From NCBI RefSeq assembly GCF_013407935.1, contig NZ_JACBZU010000006.1:105294-169293 (forward strand): DNA of 64,000 nt, given 5' to 3'. How positions within the stretch are numbered: position 1 is the stretch's first letter; each line of letters begins with the position of its first letter. The position numbers and the translations under genes were made by a program. The stretch comes from Allomuricauda sp. ARW1Y1. Lineage in GTDB: Bacteria; Bacteroidota; Bacteroidia; Flavobacteriales; Flavobacteriaceae. Below are positions 18,567 through 27,894 of the stretch, one piece after another. The notes below the pieces were generated by a model. The model saw only the letters and a program-made list of their open reading frames with translations, was not told the DNA's origin and searched no databases.

Positions 18567-19397
18567 CTAAAGTAAGCGGATACCGTCTTCCTGTATACTG
18601 ATTTTACGTTGACGGTACAGAATACCCACCCCTTTTTTAAAGGCTTTTTTGCTCAAATGAAGGGTCTTTTGGATTGTTTCGGGCGACGATTTATCGTGCA
18701 AGGGCAAAAAGCCACCACTTTGCACAAGTTTGTCCAAAATCATTTTGGCTGTCGGTTCCAACATTTTGGCTCCAATGGGCTGTAGTGAAATATCCAGTTT
18801 TTTGTCATCCCGAACATTTTTTACAAAACCATTCAGACGATCGCCCACCGAAACCGGTTTGAAGATATCACTGTCAAAAATGAGTCCTTTGTGACGATTA
18901 TCCACGATGACTTCCCACCCCAGCGGAGTTTTTCGATACACCAAAAGGTCCACTGGATCATTTTGCTCGTAATCCACACTATCGTTGGACAAAAACTTAT
19001 CTATCCTGCTCGAGCCCGTAAGACGCATACTTTCCTCGTCCATATAGCAATGGACAATATATTTTTGACCATCCTCCATGCGTTGCGATTGCTCCCTAAA
19101 TGGCACCAACAAATGCTTTTCCAATCCCCAATCCATAAAGGCGCCGTAGGCTCCCACTTCGACCACTTGCAAGTAGGCAAACCCATTACGGACAATTTTG
19201 GGCTTCAATGTGGTTGAGATGGGGCGTTCCGCATTGTCCAAATAACAGAACACTTCCATTTCTTGGTCTATTTCAAAATCCTCGGGCACGTATTTATTGG
19301 GCAACAAAATTTCCGTTCCTTCCTCATCTCCCAAAAAAAGCCCTATACTAGTGCTCCTGAGCACCTTAAGGGTATTGTAGTTTCCCAGTTCTATCAT
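18567..19397 (-). CDS. CvfB-like S1-domain RNA-binding protein
   Basis: A 276-residue protein of the CvfB/YitL family, with tandem S1-like beta-barrels in the first about 210 residues (VEVGAYGAFMDWGLEKHLLVP and SVGDRLNGFVKNVRDDKKLDISL) and a C-terminal winged-helix-like domain (FLPLHDKSSPETIQKTLHLSKKAF). In Staphylococcus, CvfB is an RNA-binding regulator. The role in Bacteroidota is not established. A terminator separates it from DUF2853 upstream. Confidence 0.85.
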   Translation of the reverse strand: MIELGNYNTLKVLRSTSIGLFLGDEEGTEILLPNKYVPEDFEIDQEMEVFCYLDNAERPISTTLKPKIVRNGFAYLQVVEVGAYGAFMDWGLEKHLLVPFREQSQRMEDGQKYIVHCYMDEESMRLTGSSRIDKFLSNDSVDYEQNDPVDLLVYRKTPLGWEVIVDNRHKGLIFDSDIFKPVSVGDRLNGFVKNVRDDKKLDISLQPIGAKMLEPTAKMILDKLVQSGGFLPLHDKSSPETIQKTLHLSKKAFKKGVGILYRQRKISIQEDGIRLL

Positions 19398-19425
19398 GCG
19401 GTAAAGGTAGTTGTAAAAACGGGTA

Positions 19426-19460
19426 TAAAAAAAGCTGTCCGCAATCGAACAGCTCTTTTT
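19426..19460 (-). terminator. Rho-independent terminator after the DUF2853 gene
   Basis: On the minus strand, AGCTGT and ACAGCT (19454-19449 and 19438-19433) form a 6-bp stem with a 10-nt loop, followed by seven U residues. It lies between the DUF2853 stop and the cvfB-like start. Confidence 0.75.
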
Positions 19461-19474
19461 TAATAGTGAACATC

Positions 19475-19816
19475 CTAGTTATATACCGATTCCTTACCAA
19501 AGTGCTTGGCCAAAATATAGTAGATAACGGCGCGATGCTTGTTTTTTTCCGATCGTCCGTACGTATCAATAACGCTGTTGATGGACTCCATTAGTGCTGG
19601 GGTATCGGCGAGTCCCAATTTTTTGATCAAGAAATTGTTCTTTACGGTTTCCAGTTCCTTTTCGTCAGAACCGGATACTTTGGATGCATCCAAATTGTAA
19701 ATGGCAGGGCCCAATCCAACCGCTACTTTGGTCAACAAATCCATATCAGGATCTTGTCCAAATTTGTTTTTGATGTCCGCAGCGTACTTTTCGATCAATT
19801 CGTCTCTTTTACTCAT
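19475..19816 (-). CDS. DUF2853 family protein
   Basis: A 113-residue soluble, mainly helical protein that I recognise as DUF2853 from its opening KRDELIEKYAADIKNKFG and its C-terminal RAVIYYILAKHFGKE. Members are small proteins of unknown function found in Bacteroidota and Proteobacteria. It lies 38 bp downstream of menD on the same strand and ends at a strong terminator, so it probably closes the menF-menD transcript. Confidence 0.85.
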   Translation of the reverse strand: MSKRDELIEKYAADIKNKFGQDPDMDLLTKVAVGLGPAIYNLDASKVSGSDEKELETVKNNFLIKKLGLADTPALMESINSVIDTYGRSEKNKHRAVIYYILAKHFGKESVYN

Positions 19817-19854
19817 AATCTGTTAGTGTTCTAGTTTGATTTACAGTTAAGCTT

Positions 19855-21594
19855 CTAAGATATAAAATCGAAGTACCCAAGCAAAATTTTATTGTTCAAA
19901 ACCCGTGGTGTGGCGACTTCCAAGATTTTTGGCCGTTCCGATTTCCCATAAAATACATGGAGCGAATCTTTCAGTTCAGCTTCATTGTTCGCTTTCAAAT
20001 AATCGTAACCGTACATTTTCGCCAAATGTTCCGCCGATAAATTGTGGCTGGTCTCAAAAAAGGTCTCAAACTCCTCGGTCTCCTCCATTCCGGGTAAGAT
20101 CCTAAAAATACCTCCTCCGGAATTATTGATGAGTACAATCCTAAAATCAGGACGGGTATAACCGTTCCAAAGGGCATTGCTATCGTAAAAAAAGCTCAAA
20201 TCGCCTGTAAGCAGAACTGTTGGGGAATCGCTATAAATGGAACTGCCCAGGGCCGTGGATGTGCTTCCATCAATACCGCTTGTACCGCGATTGCAGTATA
20301 CTTTTAATGATTTATCCAACGCAAAGAGTTGGGCGTAGCGTACCGTGGAACTATTGGCCAAATGCACCTGATACCCTTTGGGTATTTTTTTGATGATTTG
20401 ATGAAAAGCGGTGAAATCCGAAAACGGAATCTCATGGAGATAGTCTTCGCGCTTCTTTTCGTAAATGTCCTTTTTGGTTTCCCAAAACCGTTTGTAATGG
20501 CTTTCTCCGAAACTTTCTGTCGCAACCTCCCTAAAAAAACGGTTGGGGTCTGCTTTGATGTGTTTGGTCAGGCAATAGAAGGTATTGTTGGCCTTTTTCA
20601 CATCTATATGCCAGTGTTGTTTGGGCTTGTATTTTCGTAGAAAGGCCTTTATTTTTTTGGATACGATCAATCCACCAAAGGTGACCAATAGGTCGGGTTG
20701 CAAAGCATTGAAAAGCTCTGCTGCATTTTTGGATTTTTCGATAGGCGCGATAATGCTATCTATGCTTTCGAAGAATTCCGGATGATGCAAATTGGAAGTG
20801 GTTTCGGTAAACAAAACGGTATCCGGGTCCTTGGCCAAAAGCTGCAACACTTCCTCTTCCAAGGCGTTGGGATGGTTAACCCCTGCCAGGACCATTTTTC
20901 GTGGAAGACTCTTCCAAATAGCGGCCAGGGTTTCCCAATCTTCATGTTGCATATCGCCCACAATTTCAGAGAGCTGGTAATTTTGAAGCTGCACCGAAGG
21001 CTCCTCTACCCTACCGTACAAGGGTTCCTCAAAAGGAATATTGATGTGCACCGGATATTTTTCATCAAAAGCAACTGAAAGTGCTTTGGCGATTTCCCTT
21101 TCGTTATAGTCCTGAACCTGTTCCTGATTATCATCCAATAAGTGCGGGCCATATTTTGAAATGGTTTCTGTGGCATGGGAAACATCCTGCTTCAAATTGG
21201 CCGAATAACCGATGTGCTTTTCCATCACATTTTTCTGTCGAATGGTCTGTCCGTCCCCGATATCGATGCGGTAGCTTGGTCTGTCCGCAGAAACCACTAT
21301 CAAAGGAATATCGCTGTAGTAGGCCTCTGCCACTGCGGGATAAAAATTGAGCAACGCACTTCCCGAAGAGCAAATTACAGCCACCGGTTCCCGCAAATGC
21401 TGGGCCATGCCCATAGCAAAGAACGCGGCACAGCGTTCGTCCACAATACTAAAACACTTGAAAAACGGATTTTTTGTAAAACTGATGGTCAACGGGGCAT
21501 TTCTGGACCCCGGTGAGATAACTATGTTCTTTACGCCCCTTGCTTTAAAGTACAGTGTCAAGGTCTGCGCTGCCGGAATATCTGAATACGTCAT
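19855..21594 (-). CDS. menD: SEPHCHC synthase (2-succinyl-5-enolpyruvyl-6-hydroxy-3-cyclohexene-1-carboxylate synthase)
   Basis: A 579-residue thiamine-diphosphate enzyme. The N-terminal PYR domain begins with ISPGSRNAPLT and has the family's FFAMGMAQ and CSSGSALLNFYPAVAEA stretches. The C-terminal PP domain has GTSGIDGSTSTALG and the ThDP/Mg motif GDLSFFYDSNALWN...INNSGGGIF. MenD adds succinic semialdehyde-ThDP to isochorismate. It follows the isochorismate synthase gene by 55 bp on the same strand, which matches consecutive reactions. Confidence 0.95.
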   Translation of the reverse strand: MTYSDIPAAQTLTLYFKARGVKNIVISPGSRNAPLTISFTKNPFFKCFSIVDERCAAFFAMGMAQHLREPVAVICSSGSALLNFYPAVAEAYYSDIPLIVVSADRPSYRIDIGDGQTIRQKNVMEKHIGYSANLKQDVSHATETISKYGPHLLDDNQEQVQDYNEREIAKALSVAFDEKYPVHINIPFEEPLYGRVEEPSVQLQNYQLSEIVGDMQHEDWETLAAIWKSLPRKMVLAGVNHPNALEEEVLQLLAKDPDTVLFTETTSNLHHPEFFESIDSIIAPIEKSKNAAELFNALQPDLLVTFGGLIVSKKIKAFLRKYKPKQHWHIDVKKANNTFYCLTKHIKADPNRFFREVATESFGESHYKRFWETKKDIYEKKREDYLHEIPFSDFTAFHQIIKKIPKGYQVHLANSSTVRYAQLFALDKSLKVYCNRGTSGIDGSTSTALGSSIYSDSPTVLLTGDLSFFYDSNALWNGYTRPDFRIVLINNSGGGIFRILPGMEETEEFETFFETSHNLSAEHLAKMYGYDYLKANNEAELKDSLHVFYGKSERPKILEVATPRVLNNKILLGYFDFIS

Positions 21595-21649
21595 GGACTA
21601 CAAAAATACGCTTTCTTCAGATTAATTCCTTGCTACAAATGGCTCCATT

Positions 21650-22711
21650 TTACAAAATACCGAGCATGGTTTTGCTTTTGTTTTGGGTTTCAATCCATTC
21701 GCTTTCCGGGTCGGAGGCCTCAGTGATTCCGCCTCCCACAAAAATAAAAGCTTTATTGCTTTTCAATTCCATGCAACGAAGATTTACAAAAAGTGATGTT
21801 TCCCCTTCTTGTGCGAGGTTGAGTTCCCCCAAAAAACCTGTGTAGTAGGTTCTTTGGTAGTTTTCGTTCGCCGCGATAAACAATTGGGCCTCGCTCGTTG
21901 GAATGCCACAAACCGCTGGGGTCGGGTGCAAAGCCTTGATTACTTCGCGCACCTTTATATGGGGCAACATAGCACCTCGAACCTCAGAGCGCAGGTGCCA
22001 CAAATTACCTGCCCGAACCGATTCTGCTTCATCAATCTCAAGCACCTCCATGGCATGGGCCAATTTGTCCCCAATATATTCGGACACCATTTGTTGTTCT
22101 TGAATTTCTTTTTCACCCCATTGGGGTTCCTCATTTTCGATATGGGGAAGGGTCGCCGCCAAGGACATGGTCTGCAATTGTTTATTTTTTACCCGGACCA
22201 AGGTTTCTGGGGTGGCACCGCACCAAGTACCCACTTTAGGGTGATGGAACAAATATCCAAATGCACTGGGATAGGTGCTCAGAAGGGTCTTGAAAATTTG
22301 TATAGGGGATTTGGCAAATTCCACTGCAATCTGCCTTGACAAGACTACCTTTTGCAGTCTTCCTTTTTTTATTTCAGCAATTCCCCGTTCCACCAATTTT
22401 AAGTGATTCTCACGCCCCAATTCGTCCAAATTAACCTTGGCAGGATGTTGTTCCCTTTCAGGGACATATTCAGCCGTCCAAAATGCATCGGGTTGAATCA
22501 GTATGGCCTTATCCGCCTTATCGAACGGTGCAAAAACAAAACCACTTTCCGTAAAATCCTTGGTCAGTTTTAAATCTGTGGAAGACTGAAAAACACCATA
22601 CATTTGGGTAGCATCAGGCTTTCGGTAAATGACAAAGGGCAAGCCTTTTTCCAGACTCTCCCCTGCCTTATCGAAGATGGTATCGAGGTCTTTATTTTCT
22701 AGGTAATGCAA
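21650..22711 (-). CDS. menF: Isochorismate synthase (chorismate-binding)
   Basis: A 353-residue chorismate-utilising enzyme. The family motifs are LQKVVLSRQIAVE (general base Lys), GATPETLVRV, SVRAGNLWHLRSEVRG, HPTPAVCGIPTSEA and VGGGITEASDPE with Mg-binding Glu residues. The CGIP form fits isochorismate synthase rather than anthranilate synthase. The start is TTG at 22711, inside the 3' end of the thioesterase gene (20-bp overlap). No ATG gives a full N-domain. It feeds MenD immediately downstream. Confidence 0.9.
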   Translation of the reverse strand: MHYLENKDLDTIFDKAGESLEKGLPFVIYRKPDATQMYGVFQSSTDLKLTKDFTESGFVFAPFDKADKAILIQPDAFWTAEYVPEREQHPAKVNLDELGRENHLKLVERGIAEIKKGRLQKVVLSRQIAVEFAKSPIQIFKTLLSTYPSAFGYLFHHPKVGTWCGATPETLVRVKNKQLQTMSLAATLPHIENEEPQWGEKEIQEQQMVSEYIGDKLAHAMEVLEIDEAESVRAGNLWHLRSEVRGAMLPHIKVREVIKALHPTPAVCGIPTSEAQLFIAANENYQRTYYTGFLGELNLAQEGETSLFVNLRCMELKSNKAFIFVGGGITEASDPESEWIETQNKSKTMLGIL

Positions 22712-23114
22712 TGGTGGTCAATTTACAGTTGGAGATGAGTTGGCCTTCTTCGTCCGTAATTTTTATTTCCCAGAGCTGGGTGGTCCTTCCCTTGTGCAAA
22801 ATGGATGCCTTGGCATACACAAAACCTTCTTTGATGGACTTTACGTGATTGGCCGCAATCTCGATTCCACGTACAAGGAACTTTTGACCGTCCAAAAAAA
22901 TGTAGGAAGCAGCACTGCCAACACTCTCGGCAAGGGCGACGGAAGCTCCTCCATGGAGCACGCCATCGGGCTGATGCACCCTTGGCGTAACCGGCATTTT
23001 GGCCAAGAGAAAATTCTCCCCAACATCCACGTAGGTGATATCCAAGGTTTCCATTAGGGTGTTTTTGCAAATTTCGTTGCAAACGGACAAAATCTTCTCT
23101 TTGTGTTCGTTCAT
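22692..23114 (-). CDS. PaaI-type hotdog thioesterase, probable DHNA-CoA hydrolase
   Basis: A 140-residue hotdog-fold protein from the ATG at 23114; an in-frame TTG at 23153 is less likely. The active-site segment is QPDGVLHGGASVALAES, as in PaaI/EntH thioesterases. Position immediately upstream of, and overlapping, the isochorismate synthase gene suggests that it hydrolyses 1,4-dihydroxy-2-naphthoyl-CoA (MenI function). This is inferred from context, since PaaI-type enzymes act on many acyl-CoAs. Confidence 0.82.
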   Translation of the reverse strand: MNEHKEKILSVCNEICKNTLMETLDITYVDVGENFLLAKMPVTPRVHQPDGVLHGGASVALAESVGSAASYIFLDGQKFLVRGIEIAANHVKSIKEGFVYAKASILHKGRTTQLWEIKITDEEGQLISNCKLTTIALPRK

Positions 23115-23176
23115 CGTTCTACTTTTTTGTAAAATTACACAAAGCTCCGGCAATAGCGAACAAAGTCATTCCAATC

Positions 23177-23824
23177 ATGTCAAACCCAGAAAAAACGGTA
23201 ACCTATTCCACCGAAAACACCTATCTGACCAAAAACGAACTCACCCCAAAAACCAAGAATGTTTGGCTGATTTTTCATGGTATTGGTTATCTGAGCCGCT
23301 ATTTTGTCAAATATTTTGAGGGATTGGACATGGAGGAAAACTACCTCATTGTGCCGCAAGCACCCTCCAAATACTATTTGAAAAACGAGTACAAATACGT
23401 TGGTGCTAGTTGGTTGACCAAGGAAAACACAGCTATGGAGGTGAAAAACGTGCTTAACTATATTGATGCCGTGCTAGAGGCAGAGCATATTCCGGAAAAA
23501 GTCAATTTTGTGGTCTTCGGGTTCTCCCAAGGGGTTTCCATTGCGACCCGTTGGCTTGCGGGCAAAAAAGTACGTTGTAAACTCTTGGTCCTCTACGCTG
23601 GTGGTATTCCCAATGAGCTCACTAGTTCCGATTTTGATTTTTTGGATTACGATTCAACCGAAGTCAAAATCATCTATGGCGATCAAGATGAATTTCTTAC
23701 CCCTGAACGATTGAAAGGTGAGAAAGTAAAAATTGATGAATTGTTTCAAGGCCAAGCCGAAATCATAACCTTTAAAGGAGGTCATGAAGTCAAGCCGAAA
23801 ATCATAGCGAAATTATTGGAATAG
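23177..23824 (+). CDS. Alpha/beta hydrolase, phospholipase/carboxylesterase-like
   Basis: A 215-residue alpha/beta hydrolase. The nucleophile elbow is GFSQG (about residue 114), the acid lies in IYGDQDEFLTP and the catalytic His in FKGGHEV. An N-terminal FHGIGYLSRYF forms the oxyanion region. This layout is that of small carboxylesterases (YpfH/lysophospholipase-type). It is divergent from the menaquinone thioesterase (62 bp between starts). A MenH role is possible by position, but the motifs do not favour it. Confidence 0.85.
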   Translation: MSNPEKTVTYSTENTYLTKNELTPKTKNVWLIFHGIGYLSRYFVKYFEGLDMEENYLIVPQAPSKYYLKNEYKYVGASWLTKENTAMEVKNVLNYIDAVLEAEHIPEKVNFVVFGFSQGVSIATRWLAGKKVRCKLLVLYAGGIPNELTSSDFDFLDYDSTEVKIIYGDQDEFLTPERLKGEKVKIDELFQGQAEIITFKGGHEVKPKIIAKLLE

Positions 23825-24751
23825 TTAATTGGAGGTCTGTTCCTTGGGTTCTGCTTCCTTAAAGTATTCAATGGTACGGGTAGTGTAACTATTTCCTGGC
23901 GTCACGATTTTTTTTACCCAATTACGGGGAGTATGGTTATCAAACTGAAAAATATACTTATCCGTGGACTCAGTGTTTACCGTTTTGTGGATCACTTTGC
24001 TCAAAACTCCATCCGTATACTGATAAAAACGCTTTTCTTGGGAAACAAATTCCTTTTCGGCCTTATCGTATAAAAAGTCTTCGCTAGTGACCAATTTACC
24101 GGCTTCGTTAAAGACCTCCTCGTTAGCTGTATTGGGTTCTCCGTCAATATATTCCTTGGTGAGTACTACTTTTTGGGTTTTGTTTCCCACCTTTTTGGTG
24201 GAGGTACGTACGGATTTTTGCAAAATTCCATTGGTAAAAGTACTGACCGTTTCCTCGTTTTTCACTGTGGAATAGTCAAAAGTCGATTCGTCCACACCTT
24301 CCCCGTTGGAGGTGGTGATGCGCACCAACTTGCCTTCCTCATCATAATAGTATTGCTGTTGCTCCAGGAATTGCTTATCGTACGAAATAATTTTTTCAAT
24401 AATGGTCTTGGTTGGAACGGTATCTACTTCATAAAAATTGGCCATGGAAGTGGATTCGTCGAGAACATTGTTCTTGTAACTTTCCATCCGTTTCTCCAAT
24501 AATTCCCCATTCTGATATTTGTAGTACGTAATATCTTGGTCCGTGTCGTTATATTGGGTCACGGTTTTAGTCAATACCCCCTCCTTGTTGAATTCGAACA
24601 ACTCTTTGCCATAATTGGTGGATACCAAACACGATTTCACCCTGCCATTTAGGTCAAAGTCCTTCAGGGTGAAAATCTGCACTTCTTGGGACCAAATCCC
24701 AAAAACGAAGAACAACGAAAGAAAAGATGTAATGGCGTAGTGTTTTTTCAT
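23825..24751 (-). CDS. Exported protein of unknown function with YD/MORN-like strands
   Basis: A 308-residue protein with a signal peptide (cleavage near WSQ). The mature chain consists of successive beta-hairpin-like units of the form YYYDEEGKLVRITTSNGEG, EEVFNEAGKLVTSEDFLYD and RFYQYTDGVLSKVIHKT, spaced by roughly 25-35 residues. This pattern resembles weak RHS/YD or MORN-like repeats and suggests a beta-rich secreted or periplasmic protein. I know no function. Its stop abuts that of the esterase gene. Confidence 0.75.
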   Translation of the reverse strand: MKKHYAITSFLSLFFVFGIWSQEVQIFTLKDFDLNGRVKSCLVSTNYGKELFEFNKEGVLTKTVTQYNDTDQDITYYKYQNGELLEKRMESYKNNVLDESTSMANFYEVDTVPTKTIIEKIISYDKQFLEQQQYYYDEEGKLVRITTSNGEGVDESTFDYSTVKNEETVSTFTNGILQKSVRTSTKKVGNKTQKVVLTKEYIDGEPNTANEEVFNEAGKLVTSEDFLYDKAEKEFVSQEKRFYQYTDGVLSKVIHKTVNTESTDKYIFQFDNHTPRNWVKKIVTPGNSYTTRTIEYFKEAEPKEQTSN

Positions 24752-24827
24752 GTTGTAAAATTAATCGTAAAAACAACAACCGAAAAATCTTAGGGCACAT
24801 ATCATGCCGCAATAGGAAAGAAATATC

Positions 24828-26084
24828 TTAAAATTTACGTTGGGGGTCAAAAGGGGCTATACCCATGGATAATTCTTGCCCGGAAATGATCTCGGTGACC
24901 AATTTACCTGTAGCAGGACCCAAGCTCCATCCCATCATGGCATGACCGGTAGCAATGGTGAGGTTATTCATGTGCTTGACCCTCCCAATATAAGGAAGCC
25001 CATCCGGTGAAACTGGACGAAGTCCACATTTGGCCTTGGCCTTGGCCTTTTCGGGGATGCTCAAACCTTCATAGTAGCTTTCCACTCCTTTGGCTATGGC
25101 CTCTACCCGCTCCTTACGAATGGTATGGTTGATTCCCGAAAACTCCATAGTGCCGGCAAATCGGGTAAAACCTTCCATAGGGGTGACAGCAATCTTTTTT
25201 TCCATCAAAATGGCGGGGAACGTAATTCCTGTAGGCTCTTCCATGTTGATTCGATACCCCTTTCCTGCTTGCAGGGGCAGTTGTAACCGGATTTTCTTTG
25301 ATAGGTCGGACGTCCATGAACCTGCAGCCAGAATCACTTCATCTGCCGAATAGGCACCCTGCTCCGTCCGCACTTCTGTAATTCGTTTGCCCACTACAGA
25401 CAAGTCGGTTACACCTTCGTTTTTACGCACATCTACCCCACTTCTCATGAGATAGTCCAACAAATTCTTCATGATTAGCGGTGGTGTGGTATGCCTATCG
25501 CATTCCCAAAGAACGGCTCCTTTTGCATTTATGGTTACGTCGGGTTGCAAGTCCTGCAATTCCTGTTTGGTCAACAATCTACTGTTCAACCCCAAATCCT
25601 TGGCCTTTTCCACCACTTCCATTTCGTGGTCGCGAGCCTTATCAGTCTGGAACATCATCAACAACCCTTGGTTGCCAATTTCAAAGTGTCCCAAATCTCC
25701 AGAGGCTTGGATTCCTTCAAACAGTTCCCGGCTCAACAGGTTAATGTCGCGAATTACCGGCATTGCCTTCTCTACCTTGGCTTTGGTGGAGGACTTTTTA
25801 AAGTACCATGCCCATTTCATGAAATCGATATCCCATCTGGGTTTCATATAAAAGGGGCTCGAGGAGTTGAACATATACTTGATTCCTTGGGTAATCATGC
25901 CTGGTGAGGCCAAGGATACGATATGGCTTGGCGTTAAATAGCCTGCATTTACAAAAGAAGCTCCGGCCGAAATATCCGATTTGTCCAATACGGTCACCTG
26001 ATGTCCTTCCTTGTGCAAAAAATATGCTGTGGAAAGACCAACGATTCCTCCTCCGATCACAATCACAGTTTTGCTCTTGCCCAT
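24828..26084 (-). CDS. FAD-dependent D-amino-acid dehydrogenase-like oxidoreductase
   Basis: A 418-residue flavoprotein from the ATG at 26084; an in-frame GTG eight codons upstream is the alternative. The ADP-binding motif VIVIGGGIVGLSTAYFL is at the N-terminus, and GLRPVSPDGLPYIGRV plus ATGHAMMGWSLGPATGKLVTE near the C-terminus are typical of DadA and related DAO-family enzymes. Such enzymes oxidise D-amino acids or D-hydroxyproline and pass electrons to the quinone pool. No catabolic partner gene is adjacent, so the substrate is open. Confidence 0.87.
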   Translation of the reverse strand: MGKSKTVIVIGGGIVGLSTAYFLHKEGHQVTVLDKSDISAGASFVNAGYLTPSHIVSLASPGMITQGIKYMFNSSSPFYMKPRWDIDFMKWAWYFKKSSTKAKVEKAMPVIRDINLLSRELFEGIQASGDLGHFEIGNQGLLMMFQTDKARDHEMEVVEKAKDLGLNSRLLTKQELQDLQPDVTINAKGAVLWECDRHTTPPLIMKNLLDYLMRSGVDVRKNEGVTDLSVVGKRITEVRTEQGAYSADEVILAAGSWTSDLSKKIRLQLPLQAGKGYRINMEEPTGITFPAILMEKKIAVTPMEGFTRFAGTMEFSGINHTIRKERVEAIAKGVESYYEGLSIPEKAKAKAKCGLRPVSPDGLPYIGRVKHMNNLTIATGHAMMGWSLGPATGKLVTEIISGQELSMGIAPFDPQRKF

Positions 26085-26186
26085 AGTGCGCCATTTAATG
26101 GTTTCCACAAATTCGAAGTACCAAGATACATAAAGGACTTGATTCCGTTAAAATGGTCGATGTGATTTCTTTAACTAACTTTTGAC

Positions 26187-26194
26187 TACTTTTG
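26187..26194 (+). promoter_or_regulatory. Candidate -7 element upstream of the M28 peptidase gene
   Basis: TACTTTTG fits TAnnTTTG and ends 23 bp before the ATG. No clear TTG lies at the -33 distance. Confidence 0.45.
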
Positions 26195-26217
26195 GGGGAT
26201 TTTGAAAACCAACTCTA

Positions 26218-27768
26218 ATGAAAAAATTACTTCTCTTGGTGCTGGGGTTATCCTTGGCATGCAATTCTTCCCAAAAAACCGTTTCCGAGGCAGCCAAACC
26301 TATGGCCGACCCTGTGCCGTATGCCGAAACAATTACCGAGGCAGACCTCAAAGAACATTTATACACCTACGCTTCGGATGAGTTTGAAGGAAGGGAAACC
26401 GGCACTCCGGGACAGAAGAAAGCCGTGGAATATATCAAGGCGCACTACCAATCCTTGGATGTTCCTCCTGCCAAATCCAATGGGGATTACTTTCAAAAAG
26501 TGCCTTTGGAAGTTTCAAAAGTTCCTGTGGGAAGCCTAAGTTTTAATGGTCAAGCCTTTGAACTGGGCAAAGAAGTGGTGACCTTTACCTCTGCCCAGGG
26601 CACTTATAACGAAATTGTGTACGCAGGATACGGTATCGAAGATGGGGACTATTCCGATTACAGCGGCATTGATGTATCGGGCAAATTGGTACTGATGAAA
26701 GCGGGCGAGCCTGTGGACAGTGATGGAAATTATGTGTTGTCCGGTACTTCAGAAAAATCGGAATGGAGCAATCTGTCCGAATCCATTAGCAAAAAAGCAT
26801 CTATTGCCAACGACAAGGGAGCCAAAGGTGTTTTGTACCTCGATGTTCAAAACTTCCCAAGATTCCGAGGATATTTTGATTTTATCAGAACCAATGACAG
26901 CGGAAGAATGCAACTTGCCGGAGATACTGACAACCCGATGCTGCTTATCTTGGACATGCCTGCTGCACAAGCCATTAAGTCTGATATTGAGGAAGACGAC
27001 GTTCCTAAAGTTGTACAGGCCGATATTGATTTGAATTTGACCAGTGGCAATGACCAGATCGATTCCGAAAATGTGGTGGCCTTTATTAAAGGAAGTGAAA
27101 AACCAGAGGAATATGTGATCATTTCCTCCCACTTAGATCATATAGGGGTCACTGCCGATGGGCAAATCAACAATGGTGCGGACGACGATGGTTCGGGTAC
27201 CGTGGCTTTGTTGGAAATCGCGCAAGCCTTTAAAAAAGCGGCCGATGAAGGGAACGGACCCAAGCGCTCGGTAGTTTTTCTCCACGTAACAGGAGAGGAA
27301 AAAGGACTTTTGGGGTCAAGATATTATACTGATGTTGACCCGGTCTTTCCTTTGGAAAATACCGTGGTGGACCTCAACATTGATATGATCGGGCGTATTG
27401 ACCCCAACTACGCTGGGGCGAGAAATTACCTATACATTATCGGTTCGGACAAGTTGAGTACGGAACTGCACAACCTATCCGAAGCGGTGAATAAAAAATA
27501 CACCAACATTGAGTTCGACTATACGTACAACGATGAAAACGACCCCAATCGTTTTTATTACCGAAGCGACCATTACAATTTTGCCAAAAACAATATCCCT
27601 ATCATCTTTTATTTTAACGGTACGCATGCGGACTATCACCGCCCTGGCGATACTCCGGATAAAATCAATTACGACCTGTTGGAAAACCGCGCCCGCCTTA
27701 TATTTTACACGGCTTGGGAAATTGCCAACAGACCTGGAAGATTGGTGGTTGACAAGGCTGCGGATTAA
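26218..27768 (+). CDS. M28 family zinc aminopeptidase lipoprotein
   Basis: A 516-residue lipoprotein (lipobox LSLACN near residue 15). A PA-domain-like insert (about 100-260) precedes the catalytic M28 domain with its two-zinc ligands: SSHLDHIG (His), GADDDGSG (Asp), TGEEKGLLGSRYY (catalytic and ligand Glu), NIDMIGR (Asp) and THADYHRPGDT (His). It probably trims peptides at the cell envelope. It stands alone and ends at a clear hairpin terminator before the tRNA-His gene. Confidence 0.93.
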   Translation: MKKLLLLVLGLSLACNSSQKTVSEAAKPMADPVPYAETITEADLKEHLYTYASDEFEGRETGTPGQKKAVEYIKAHYQSLDVPPAKSNGDYFQKVPLEVSKVPVGSLSFNGQAFELGKEVVTFTSAQGTYNEIVYAGYGIEDGDYSDYSGIDVSGKLVLMKAGEPVDSDGNYVLSGTSEKSEWSNLSESISKKASIANDKGAKGVLYLDVQNFPRFRGYFDFIRTNDSGRMQLAGDTDNPMLLILDMPAAQAIKSDIEEDDVPKVVQADIDLNLTSGNDQIDSENVVAFIKGSEKPEEYVIISSHLDHIGVTADGQINNGADDDGSGTVALLEIAQAFKKAADEGNGPKRSVVFLHVTGEEKGLLGSRYYTDVDPVFPLENTVVDLNIDMIGRIDPNYAGARNYLYIIGSDKLSTELHNLSEAVNKKYTNIEFDYTYNDENDPNRFYYRSDHYNFAKNNIPIIFYFNGTHADYHRPGDTPDKINYDLLENRARLIFYTAWEIANRPGRLVVDKAAD

Positions 27769-27850
27769 GAGATTGACCTTTTGTAGATAGAAAAGAATAT
27801 GAGATTTTAAACTTGAACAAAAGTATATCCAAAATTCAAGCTAAAAACAA

Positions 27851-27884
27851 AAATCCCGAACCAAAAATGGTCCGGGAATTTTTC
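27851..27884 (+). terminator. Bidirectional hairpin terminator between M28 gene and tRNA-His
   Basis: The arms aaatcccgaacca and tggtccgggaattt pair with one mismatch around an A-rich loop, and T residues follow on the plus strand. It would also serve the tRNA-His transcript on the minus strand, which reads into it from the right. Confidence 0.8.
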
Positions 27885-27894
27885 TAAACTCAAG

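Noticed and set aside
23177..23824. Alpha/beta hydrolase as MenH
   Set aside because: Its motifs fit small carboxylesterases better than SHCHC synthase. Position next to the menaquinone genes alone is not enough.
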